Below are positions 1 through 7,642 of a stretch of DNA of 30,007 nucleotides, piece by piece (within the stretch, counting starts at the first letter, position 1; every line of letters starts with the position of its first letter). The DNA is from Gracilaria caudata (taxonomy: Eukaryota; Rhodophyta; Florideophyceae; Gracilariales; Gracilariaceae). The notes beneath the pieces were generated by a model. It was not told where the DNA came from and did not search any database. It worked only from the letters and a program-made list of their open reading frames with translations. The position numbers were made by a program, and so were the translations under genes. Location: the NCBI GenBank assembly GCA_030374735.1, contig JASCIV010000232.1, positions 1 through 30,007 of the forward strand, given 5' to 3'.

Positions 1-129
1 CGATTGCGCCTTTAACCTCGCGTAACAACCACTGTGATCTCGATGACTACAAATGACTAACTACGCCGAATTCAGGCTTGCTAATGACTACAGAGTTGGG
101 GCAATTAGTTAGTCACATGTACGCCCCTG
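1..129 (+). repeat. End of a dispersed TGACTA-rich repeat
   Basis: The stretch from about 40 to 129 can be aligned by eye with 27482-27568. Both contain spaced TGACTA/TGACTAC motifs, then CAATT, then TAGTCACA, and end in a similar block (TACGCCCCTG here, TACGCTCCTG at the other site). Read on the minus strand, the end starts CAGGGGCGTA and then TGTGACTA, which resembles a terminal inverted repeat of hAT type. The other end of this copy would lie to the left of the window. No target duplication can be tested here. I infer a nonautonomous transposon end; a simple dispersed repeat is the alternative. Confidence 0.45.
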
Positions 130-540
130 GAAAAGAGCCTCAACAAGCTTTGTGTAAAGATTGCATGTGCAAAAATCAACTCGCCACTGAAAGTACGCAT
201 TCTGTAGTGGAATCTCTCTAGACTGTGTAAATTTATCAACAAGGATCGGAATGCAGTTGACGATTCGCAATATGAAAGCTGTCGAGTAGAGAAAGAGAGG
301 CGAAGGACTACGATCAAATATTCAACGTATCACCGCTTGCGTGAGACTGAACACGACAAAAACTCTGATGATTTAAGAAAAAAGGGCGTTCCGGCAAGAT
401 TATTGCAAACTTATTGCAGTCTGAAGTAGATATTGGAAACTTATTACAAGATATATATTGCAGGCAAGAAGCAATACTTTCATTGTATTGATTATTGCGT
501 TTTGTGAGCAATAATATTGTTTAAAAGCCTGCAACTCACG
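130..540. other. Spacer without a recognisable gene
   Basis: AT-rich spacer. It carries several near-copies of TTATTGCA/TGCAATAA between about 400 and 520. Short minus-strand open frames of 65-70 codons exist but show no domain, signal peptide or family resemblance, and I do not call them. Confidence 0.4.
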
Positions 541-597
541 TCAGCAATCACCGCCGCACCCACCGCCGCACCCAGCCCTGCAGCCGCTGTTGCGAGA
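541..597 (-). pseudogene. Second copy of the Gly/Cys-rich tail, detached
   Basis: On the minus strand an 18-codon frame, bounded upstream by TAA and ending in TGA, reads RAGCGGGCGGDC at its end. This is the same GCGG-type tail that closes the protein encoded just upstream at 840-3035. It has no start of its own. CTGCAG lies directly before the Gly/Cys codons and could serve as a splice acceptor, so an alternative last exon is possible. A remnant of a duplicated gene end is equally possible. The resemblance is in low-complexity sequence, which limits confidence. Confidence 0.35.
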
Positions 598-740
598 TTA
601 CGGTTCAAACACACTCAATAAAGATGTGACTTGACTTCGCTTGAGTCTCTTTTTGTCAAGAGGTCAGAGTTCAGCCTATGCTTTTATACTTATCTCCTTA
701 TGTTGTAGATTGCTCTATAGGAAGGCAGATGTCTACTCTT

Positions 741-841
741 GAAGTTCTACAATCTTCCATGGAAGATTCTAGATCATTCTACAGAGAACTAGATGATACA
801 GCTTCTAGTTGCTTCTAGATTCGTCTAGGGTCTTCTACATC
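741..841. repeat. 10-bp periodic TTCTAG array in 3' flank
   Basis: Between 802 and 841 four consecutive 10-mers follow the pattern CTTCTAGNNN (CTTCTAGTTG, CTTCTAGATT, CGTCTAGGGT, CTTCTACATC). A second block at 765-794 keeps the same 10-bp spacing. At 751-768 lies a perfect 18-bp palindrome, AATCTTCCATGGAAGATT, which includes a GAAnnTTC element. The array abuts the stop codon of the minus-strand gene at 840, so it is transcribed as its 3' UTR or lies just past it. Confidence 0.6.
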
Positions 842-3035
842 AGCCGCACGTAGCGCAACCGCCGCACCCACCACAGCCTCCACATCCACCGCACCCAGCA
901 AGATTCGCCCCATTAGGATCGCCAATGTCATCGACAATCCCGGCGAACAGCGGGCTTCTCAGTGTGTATCTGCCACGCTGGCGCACGTTTTTCGGATTCG
1001 TATTGATCTTAAACAATCGCCTTGGAGACCCTGGAAAGTCGTTACAATCCCATGAGCCGTTCCCAAGTTCGAGCAGCATGATCCCTAAACCATGGTTACC
1101 CTGCGCAGTGGGCACTTCTCCACCTGCTCCTCGAATGATGGCGTAGTCTTTCTGCCCCGCAGACCAAGCGGGATACATCGTTTCATGGCTGCCAATGTGT
1201 GCTCCACCATGAGGGGTGAATCTTGGCTGTAGGGACACGTAGAGCGCTGCTGCTGCCGTGCTTATCAGAAATGTTGGCAAGAGTTGGCTCACATGCTTAA
1301 CCTGCAGTTTTGAAGTTTCAAGACTGAAACTCACTTTACCTGCACGGATACCTCCTGCAACTGAAAGAGACGGTAGCGAGAAGGAATAAATCAGCGGTTT
1401 CTTTCTCGTGCCCGAGGGCTTGAAGTGGAGCCACTTCGTATGAGAGCTCGCGCTTAGTAGCCATAAACGAAGCTTCAGAAATCCGCGATGGCCACGCGTT
1501 CCTCTAGTGCCAGGCACTCCATGCCTTCCAGCCTCCATGTCACCTGGAATTCCAGGAATGCCCTTCCGAGGAGACTCAAAGTCTGCCCACTCGCCAGCAA
1601 GGAGAGCGAAGTCTTCTCCACCAACCCTCAAAACAAAGACCGTCTCTTCAGGAGATGCAACGCATTTTCTAGTCGAAATGAAGAACGACGTCGAGCCACA
1701 CATGCTATTCGGGAGCACGAGGTGCGCTGTAGCCAACGGATAGCTTGGTCTGTGTGCAGACGCCTTACATCCGTACACCTCCACCACTGAGGAATGACGA
1801 TTTGGTTTAGCGTTGGAAATGTTACAGTACATCAGAAAGTGTGTCGTTCGGCTTACAAGGATGGCATCTTCGTTCGTTTGTCCGATGCAAGTATATCGTT
1901 CCAAACTGCGCTGAGTACTGTCTTGGCTGCTGCTGCCAGAGGCAGGATGATTCTTCCAACGCCATTCTGTCCTGTGAACCCAGTCCAAACCGGCACTTAA
2001 CTCCATTGCACTCATGTCAGCATCCCAAATTCTGTATATACCTTTTGCTGGGGACGAGCAGTCCACATGTAGAGCAGCAATCATCTCAACGAGAGCCGGT
2101 CTTAATACTCTTTCCGAGGTTTCAACATTTCCCCTCCACATTCCACCTGCGCACCGTAGTGGAGAAGGAGAAATCTGTGCCCAGGCTGTGACGGTCGCAT
2201 CCCAGCGCTGGTTGAGCTCGGATCCAGTGGTTCTGTCGTTGAGCGTATCATCATGTTTGAGCACCGATCCCCGCAACTTCACTGTCTTGGTGTTGTACCA
2301 ACGTGGGTGCAGCATATGAGCGTGCCAGCATACGTCGATATCATAAGTCGGAACCCACACCTGGTCCGGGTGCAACTGCTGCAATTTGAGAAACTTGTGG
2401 TACCGTTGGAGGGCTGACCGGAGAAACTTGTCCTCTTGATACTGCGGCATAATGCAAACCTGATACTGAAAGACCATCTGTCGTTCTGCAGCGGCTACGA
2501 TGTCGTAGGAGATGCGTGACGGCTCCATAGAGGAACCACCCATCGTGGAGTTTGTGACGGCCGTGTGGGACACTTGAAGCGGGGCGTTCTTGATAACATC
2601 GGTGTTGTCGAAGGGCTCGTGCGGAAACATCTGTCGCCACAGTTCTTCAGCCTCCAACTTTCCAGCCAGTCTTTTCTTCGGTGGCAGCAGCTCGTGGTCA
2701 ACAATAACGTCAGGCTCGTTAGGGCGCACGGCCTGCCACATAGCGGCGGAGTCAGTGGCGTACTTGAATGGGCACAGCATATGGCAGAACCAAACCCATT
2801 CGACGTCAAGCGGCGGAACAAGACGCGAACGCTGCTCAGGCTTGGCATTCGCGAGAAGGGGGATCCACAACTGCTCATAGCGGCGGATGGCCTCCCGTAG
2901 CACGATGTGATTGAAATACAAAGCCGGATACTTGTCAACTTCGTTAAGAACTGAGACTAATGCCTTCACAGACGGCAGCAGACCTCGCCTTGCCTCCGAT
3001 GAGCTCCCATGGCGGATAAAGGTGAAGCGGTTCAT
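840..3035 (-). CDS. Glycine-rich domain (DUF1399/GRDP-like) protein
   Basis: A 731-residue uninterrupted frame. Two copies of the DUF1399 signature are visible: LDVEWVWFCHMLCPFKY at about 76-92 and YDIDVCWHAHMLHPRWY at about 231-247, each with the typical D-x-x-W-x-x-H core. Plant GRDP1/2 and fungal and oomycete relatives carry these; their biochemical role is poorly known, with links to stress and development in plants. Residues 492-518 form a short collagen-like Gly-X-Y run (GIPGIP, GVPGTRGTRG) with one break. Residues 713-731 are a Gly/Cys tail built on GCGG repeats, which could bind metal or crosslink. There is no signal peptide, so it is probably cytosolic. The start at 3035 gives a normal N-terminus directly before the first conserved region. 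The 3' flank is the 10-bp array, and a second Gly/Cys tail lies at 541-597. Family assignment is fairly sure; function is open. Confidence 0.85.
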   Translation of the reverse strand: MNRFTFIRHGSSSEARRGLLPSVKALVSVLNEVDKYPALYFNHIVLREAIRRYEQLWIPLLANAKPEQRSRLVPPLDVEWVWFCHMLCPFKYATDSAAMWQAVRPNEPDVIVDHELLPPKKRLAGKLEAEELWRQMFPHEPFDNTDVIKNAPLQVSHTAVTNSTMGGSSMEPSRISYDIVAAAERQMVFQYQVCIMPQYQEDKFLRSALQRYHKFLKLQQLHPDQVWVPTYDIDVCWHAHMLHPRWYNTKTVKLRGSVLKHDDTLNDRTTGSELNQRWDATVTAWAQISPSPLRCAGGMWRGNVETSERVLRPALVEMIAALHVDCSSPAKGIYRIWDADMSAMELSAGLDWVHRTEWRWKNHPASGSSSQDSTQRSLERYTCIGQTNEDAILVSRTTHFLMYCNISNAKPNRHSSVVEVYGCKASAHRPSYPLATAHLVLPNSMCGSTSFFISTRKCVASPEETVFVLRVGGEDFALLAGEWADFESPRKGIPGIPGDMEAGRHGVPGTRGTRGHRGFLKLRLWLLSASSHTKWLHFKPSGTRKKPLIYSFSLPSLSVAGGIRAGKVSFSLETSKLQVKHVSQLLPTFLISTAAAALYVSLQPRFTPHGGAHIGSHETMYPAWSAGQKDYAIIRGAGGEVPTAQGNHGLGIMLLELGNGSWDCNDFPGSPRRLFKINTNPKNVRQRGRYTLRSPLFAGIVDDIGDPNGANLAGCGGCGGCGGCGGCATCG

Positions 3036-3756
3036 TGGATGGTGCGGGAAAGGAAATACTTGGGTTTCGATTTCTGATGAGGGGGAGGTACAAAGGTACA
3101 GATCCGGGGGGCTCGCGTTTGCTCTGCTACGAAGGTATGCGTGTCGTGAGCAAGAGGATGATTGGTGGGCGAGAGATTATTCCCATTTGGACAACAATTA
3201 GACCCACGTCATCACCAACCTCTGTCGTGTGGTGCCTTGCTACGTGTACACCATGCGCATTCCGCGCTTCACGGCGCCCACGCCGCGCAGAGCCTCAGCG
3301 TCGCAGCCGTCGCCGTGCACACGTCGTGCGTGCGGAGCACGCCGTCGCGACGGCCACCGACCAACCTTGGACCACCCCCGAGCGCGCCGCGGGCAGCGTC
3401 AGCTCCGGCGGTAGTCGCACGCACACACAATCACACGATAACGTGCAGGTCGCGATGCTCAAGACCAGAGCCGCTCGAGCCGCTCGACAAACGCACACCG
3501 TGTGCTGAACTCAACTCATCGCGCGTTGTCCACTAGTGCGAGCTGGACACGCTGCCACGCAGGGCATTGTGCATACGGTCTCGCGCCCTGGCGTTACAGA
3601 GTAAACTTTACAGAGCACCCCTGGGCGCACAACGCGAAGCGCGCCGAACAACCGTCGCGCGCGGCCTACACACGTTGCAGAGGTGTGGTACGACGGTACA
3701 AGGGTACCAGCACACGTTGGCACCCGCCATGCACGGGGCACACAGATGTACGAAGA
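3036..3756. other. GC- and CpG-rich spacer, probable promoter region
   Basis: This lies upstream of the DUF1399 gene and downstream of the gene at 3757-5793. From about 3260 to 3720 the sequence becomes strikingly rich in CG dinucleotides compared with its flanks. The plus-strand frame at 3035-3508 translates to Arg/Thr/Ser-rich low-complexity protein, as expected for random GC-rich DNA, and has no recognisable domain. I see no RNA gene. Confidence 0.4.
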
Positions 3757-5793
3757 TCATCCCACAGTCCGACCCCCACAAAGTACTCCCCGCTCCAAGC
3801 CATCAATATTACCAATCGTCGCCCTCTCAAGCTCATATCTCATCTCATTTCTCTTCACAACCTTCACACAACGAAATCCGGTGCCCAAGACGGCGTACAC
3901 ATCACGACCATCCGTGACTACTGCCACTTTGTTAAATATACGAGCTGGCATAACTGCCTCCAAACAGTATCCATTATCACTAAACTGCCTGGCACAATTC
4001 TTGATGGTTGATGGACTGTCCGATGATATGCAGATTTTGCCCATGTAAATGGCTTCGAGCGCCCATAACGCGGAAGAATCTCCTAATTGTCCCGAAATGG
4101 CCAGATCTAGCACACCCGCCGATTCATGTCCTTCATCAGCGTTGTACTCTCCTAGTTCCAGTTGCAAAGCCCCAGCCAAGCCCAAGCCTGTCACACGCTT
4201 AGCAAAGTGAACCGTACCTGCCAAGAACTTAGGCACTTTCGTCAAACGGACACGTTCGTCCCGCACGGAAAGACTGCCTACACTATTCATAGAGTGGCAT
4301 TGAATCCGTTTTCTGAAGCATTCCGCTGGAAACCATCCTTCTTTGGGCACTATTTTCATGCCACTCACTTCCATTCCTGGTGATTTTACCAGTGCGATGT
4401 CTCTTCCCCATTCACCGAAGGTAAGAAAGTTAACCTCGTCGCTGGCAGATGGCTCTTCATAATCTTCGAGAAGAATGGCAAGCTCATACCATTCATTTCT
4501 TTCTACCTTCGGCATATCGGCATGCTCTTCAATCCAGGCATCCGAGAACACTTCATGATCGCCATTCCCCATTGAAGCCATCTTTCTGACGGCATTTTCA
4601 TACAGTTTAAGATCGCGAAGAGCCATTTGCGCTTCTTTCTTCTGTTCCAAGACAGCAACTGCAGAGGATAAGAACATTAGAATGTCATAGTCATTATCAT
4701 TATACATCCAACCTAACTTTGATAATGAAGCTGCAATATTGTGACGATCGTGTAAACAAGAAATGTGGACAGCGTTGTTCTCAAATGTCCAAGACTCCAC
4801 GACAGCTGCTGCAAGACTTCCTGGTAAGGTGAGCTTGATGTCTTGGTGGTCAATTGAGACGTGACCGTTAGCAAGCAGAATCGTGAGCAAGTGGCCGTCA
4901 TTATCTCGAACTTGGATTTGATCATTATTGCTTTCCCTGCAAAAGTCGCTTACAGCGACGAACATAGAACTCCACGAACATTTCCTACCCTTGAAATAAG
5001 AGCACAGAATCGAGCCTCCCAGCGGCCCTTCCAACCCAGCAAGACTCTGTAAGTCCGATAACAGCTTCATATACGAGAGACCTGCCAACTCAAGCCCCCA
5101 GTTATCTTTCACGGCCTGGTAAAACGGTTCCAATCGAAAGACAGTGCGGTTTGCAAAGCGTTCGATATCTATATAATGCAGACCTTGGCCAAGTCGTGCG
5201 TCAAAACAAACATTATCATCAGCAACCACGAGTATACTTCGGCCAGTTGTTCTAATCTTTTCAGAGAAGACTTCAAGAAGGCCGTTCGCATTCCGAATGT
5301 TTCCGAGGGCAACAACAACAAGGCCATTGATAATGCGAATGTGGTAAGACACGGCGCAGAAAGCGGTAAGATCAGCACCACACATTTCTAACATTCGTAA
5401 CGCTTTGCATCGTGAAACGGAGCGCTCGTTGTTAAGATGACATCCATGTGGACATCCGTCTGTTAGAAGAGGAACCCCGCTGAAACAACCAGCAATCAAC
5501 GATTTGATCTGATATACAAAACCTACAAGAATTAGGCGCACGGCGCGGAGATCTTCGCCTCCGGGGGCGGGCATTGTTTGATAAGTAGATTGGTGTTTGA
5601 GATGAAATATACATTCCTTAAGTGCGTTATTGAGAATTCGGTTATCCTGTAGGGTGTCGGCGGCCGCTTGAACTGTGTAAGAGAGTTGGTGTGTCTGCGA
5701 GAGTTGATTTAGCAACCCTTGTATTGCTTGGCGCATGCCTCTTGCGTCCATGTCTTCTATCTTCGTTATCAAATCCATACTTTTGTTTGACAT
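3757..5793 (-). CDS. Large unrecognised protein, possible SH3-like domain
   Basis: A single open frame of 678 residues, far longer than any overlapping frame, so it is very likely a gene. I do not recognise the whole protein. Visible parts: a helical N-terminus (1-66); a Cys-rich patch with Cys at 103, 114, 118, 129, 138 and 146, including DGCPHGCH; a helical, coiled-coil-like segment at about 375-405; and at about 438-497 a stretch patterned like an SH3 domain, with DYEEP, then DEVNF, then EGWFPAECF close to the SH3 GLFPxxYV ending. The usual WW pair of SH3 is not there, so it is at best a divergent SH3-like fold. No signal peptide or membrane segment is seen, which suggests an intracellular protein. 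It lies in the same orientation as the DUF1399 gene, about 720 bp upstream of it, too far to be one transcript unit with confidence. Confidence 0.7.
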   Translation of the reverse strand: MSNKSMDLITKIEDMDARGMRQAIQGLLNQLSQTHQLSYTVQAAADTLQDNRILNNALKECIFHLKHQSTYQTMPAPGGEDLRAVRLILVGFVYQIKSLIAGCFSGVPLLTDGCPHGCHLNNERSVSRCKALRMLEMCGADLTAFCAVSYHIRIINGLVVVALGNIRNANGLLEVFSEKIRTTGRSILVVADDNVCFDARLGQGLHYIDIERFANRTVFRLEPFYQAVKDNWGLELAGLSYMKLLSDLQSLAGLEGPLGGSILCSYFKGRKCSWSSMFVAVSDFCRESNNDQIQVRDNDGHLLTILLANGHVSIDHQDIKLTLPGSLAAAVVESWTFENNAVHISCLHDRHNIAASLSKLGWMYNDNDYDILMFLSSAVAVLEQKKEAQMALRDLKLYENAVRKMASMGNGDHEVFSDAWIEEHADMPKVERNEWYELAILLEDYEEPSASDEVNFLTFGEWGRDIALVKSPGMEVSGMKIVPKEGWFPAECFRKRIQCHSMNSVGSLSVRDERVRLTKVPKFLAGTVHFAKRVTGLGLAGALQLELGEYNADEGHESAGVLDLAISGQLGDSSALWALEAIYMGKICISSDSPSTIKNCARQFSDNGYCLEAVMPARIFNKVAVVTDGRDVYAVLGTGFRCVKVVKRNEMRYELERATIGNIDGLERGVLCGGRTVG

Positions 5794-5955
5794 CGATGTA
5801 TGAGCGCGTTACCAAGTACAGGGTGCGTCTAGTACTGTTTCATATGGACAAGACTCGCAAAAGCGGCGCATGGGAACATTCAAAACGGTCGACTGACTTC
5901 CAACCGCTACACGAAGTTGCAGAACCATGTGTAGAAATAAGATGAACAGCATGCT

Positions 5956-6483
5956 GTGACGTCAAGTGTCAAGTGTGATGATCGAGGCCAGGTGGGCGCA
6001 GCATCGTCTTGCGATATAGTGCACCTTCGTTTGTCACAGAGCACCACCGAGTCGCTGTGTGAGAGCGCGGTTGGACCGTATGTATGTGCCTTCGACGGAG
6101 TGGGCGCCCGGGACCGCCGGAGTGTGAAGCTGAGAGGACGAATGGGTGCATCCAAAAAATCCTACAATTCCAAAGACAATGTAATATCTCACCTCATTGG
6201 TGGAGAAGAGTATTCCGGTTTACTTGTCTTGTTTCAATTCGTCCGTGTGCTCTGGTACAGTATGTCCAGCATTAGTGGAGCCACGGAATGTGTTCCATGT
6301 CCTGCTGGTACTGTTCCCGTGATGCCCCGCGATTTCGCTCTTTTCGGTGCTGAAGCTCTCTCTCCGGACGAGAACAGCGACGGAGAGCGAACAGCAACAC
6401 GGAGTGCAACAGCAAATTTAGCGCACTTTTCCTCCGCAACAGGAGGAAAAGTGCAGCAAAGGCAACAACAACCAGCAGTATAA
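5956..6483 (+). CDS. Doubtful 175-codon open frame
   Basis: This is the longest frame in the spacer between 5793 and the repeats at 6568. The translation is not recognisable. One short segment, GATECVPCPAGTVP (about 110-123), resembles the C-x-x-C-P-x-G motif of GCC2/GCC3-type Cys-rich repeats, but there is only one such unit and no signal peptide. The tail is Ser/Thr/Gln-rich, and a perfect 13-bp hairpin (6423-6454) sits inside the frame. It may be a gene remnant or chance. Confidence 0.2.
   Translation: MTSSVKCDDRGQVGAASSCDIVHLRLSQSTTESLCESAVGPYVCAFDGVGARDRRSVKLRGRMGASKKSYNSKDNVISHLIGGEEYSGLLVLFQFVRVLWYSMSSISGATECVPCPAGTVPVMPRDFALFGAEALSPDENSDGERTATRSATANLAHFSSATGGKVQQRQQQPAV
6423..6454. 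repeat. Perfect 13-bp hairpin
   Basis: GCACTTTTCCTCC at 6423-6435 is followed by the loop GCAACA and then by the exact reverse complement at 6442-6454. A 13-bp perfect stem with a 6-base loop is unlikely by chance at one place. It may be an RNA structure, a small-RNA precursor or a transposon footprint. Confidence 0.75.
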
Positions 6484-6567
6484 TAGTTAAGTTGTCAATT
6501 TGGCGACAGCGGCAGTGTCGGAAGAGTGAGAGCGGTGTCGGTGGCGGCGCCGGCGGTAAACAAAAGA

Positions 6568-6707
6568 TAAGGTGAGTGGGGTGATTTCACCGAAAAGCGG
6601 GTGAGCTCACCCGAAATGGGACCAAACTCACCTTTTTTTCGGTGAGTGGGACCCAACTCACCGAAGCTCACCACGCTGTAAGGTGAGGTTTTTTCATCAC
6701 CTTACAG
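6568..6707. repeat. Cluster of GGTGAG/CTCACC palindromes, MITE-like
   Basis: About 140 bp is built almost entirely from GGTGAG and its complement. Units include a perfect 16-bp palindrome CGGGTGAGCTCACCCG at 6598-6613, an inverted pair CGGTGAGT/ACTCACCG at 6640-6647 and 6656-6663, and a hairpin of CTGTAAGGTGA (6676-6686), a 10-base loop and TCACCTTACAG (6697-6707). The outer ends are inverted (TAAGGTGA at 6568-6575, TCACCTTA near 6697-6704) and both are bounded by TA, as in Tc1/mariner-type MITEs. No coding capacity. The 8-bp-duplication element starts only 62 bp further on. Confidence 0.6.
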
Positions 6708-6761
6708 TCATGGGGATAATATCCCATATTATTGAAAGCAGGACGTGTAGCTGAAGTGAGT

Positions 6762-6769
6762 GTGAGAGG
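6762..6769 (+). repeat. Left 8-bp target-site duplication
   Basis: GTGAGAGG directly precedes the left terminal repeat TATACAAAC at 6770 and recurs exactly at 7635-7642 after the right end. This is what an 8-bp staggered insertion leaves. Confidence 0.85.
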
Positions 6770-7013
6770 TATACAAACATTTAAAACGTTCGAAACTTTT
6801 TTTGAATATTTTAAACATTTTATACACGTTTCAAACGTTCAGAACATGTTCAAAAAGTGCTCATTGCGCTTGACCAACCAAAACCCTCCGTTTAAAATTT
6901 TGAACGACAAGATCAGCAACCAGACACTGATAGTATATCAAACCCATGCATATCACATGCTTTCTCATCACGAAGATAGACAAAAGCTCAAATCTCACCT
7001 CATTCCAACAATC

Positions 7014-7410
7014 ATGGGACGCCCAAAATCTAATCAATGGGCATTTTTTGACAAATTTGCTCCCGAAGTGGCATGAAAACAAGAAGGGCAAAATGCAAGT
7101 ATTGTCACGATACCGTTTCAGCTACATCAACTAATATGGATACACACTACAGAAACTGCAAGTCTTGAAACGAACAATTGGCGCACTTGTTGCTACACCC
7201 ACTGCAGCATTGCAGAACACACCGAGCACCTCAACAGCGGCCCTTGTCATACCTAATTCAAAAAGCGTTTCTGTCAACACGCAAACTTCTAATGGTCCAC
7301 TGTCGCATTTGGTGCAAAGCGTGCACTTAGGAGACACATCAAATGTCTGCCATGGCAAGCACGGAAACAATAACGACAAGACGACGAGAAGTCTTCATGC
7401 AGGACCATAA
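7014..7410 (+). pseudogene. Broken hAT transposase N-terminus with BED zinc finger
   Basis: From ATG at 7014 the frame reads MGRPKSNQWAFFDKF, the aromatic start of a BED domain, then meets TGA. A different frame (7076-7165) continues with AKCKYCHDTVSAT and NMDTHYRNCKS, giving the C-x2-C and H-x4-C zinc ligands of the same BED finger. A third frame from about 7165 to 7410 carries a Ser/Thr/Pro/Asn-rich linker such as follows BED fingers in hAT transposases. At least two frame changes are therefore needed to read the protein through, and the catalytic RNase-H-like part is absent. The piece is a relic inside the 865-bp element. Confidence 0.7.
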
Positions 7411-7509
7411 TGCACGGTGGGTGGAGGCAGCGCGCGAGCATATCCATGTATCATATGCCGTGATGGCAGACGTTCCGGAGGAAGCAGGTGGCTCTCGTTG
7501 ACTTAATTT

Positions 7510-7538
7510 CATTACAGTAACCAGAGGGTACTGTAATG
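7510..7538. repeat. 10-bp hairpin inside the hAT-like element
   Basis: CATTACAGTA at 7510-7519 pairs exactly with TACTGTAATG at 7529-7538 across a 9-base loop. It lies just before the right subterminal repeat block. Confidence 0.65.
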
Positions 7539-7634
7539 TTTCAAGCGTTTTATGAACCCTGGTCATTTCCAATAGGTACAAAACGCGTTTTAAACGTTTC
7601 GTTTTATTCGAAACGAATTTAAAGCGTTTGTATA

Positions 7635-7642
7635 GTGAGAGG
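7635..7642 (+). repeat. Right 8-bp target-site duplication
   Basis: GTGAGAGG follows the right terminal repeat GTTTGTATA (7626-7634) and matches 6762-6769 exactly. Confidence 0.85.

Larger units (their letters stand above)
6770..7634. mobile_element. Nonautonomous hAT-like DNA transposon (865 bp)
   Basis: The left end begins TATACAAAC and the right end finishes GTTTGTATA, a perfect 9-bp terminal inverted repeat with weaker pairing continuing inward (TTTAAA, CGTTTC). The element is flanked by a perfect 8-bp direct repeat, GTGAGAGG. Both subterminal regions (6780-6850 and 7540-7630) are packed with AAACGTT/AACGTTT-type motifs in both orientations, as in hAT transposons where transposase binds subterminal repeats. 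Inside are remnants of a BED-finger transposase start and a perfect 10-bp hairpin at 7510-7538. An 8-bp duplication plus a BED finger is the hAT combination; P-type elements also make 8-bp duplications but use THAP fingers. There is no room for the catalytic domain, so it could only move with help from an intact relative. The intact target duplication suggests a fairly recent insertion. Confidence 0.8.

Noticed and set aside
3035..3508. 157-codon plus-strand frame
   Set aside because: Low-complexity Arg/Ser/Thr translation expected from CpG-rich DNA; no start context or domain.
6676..6707. Bacterial-type rho-independent terminator
   Set aside because: It is a hairpin with a T-run in the loop, not after the stem, and the window is eukaryotic.
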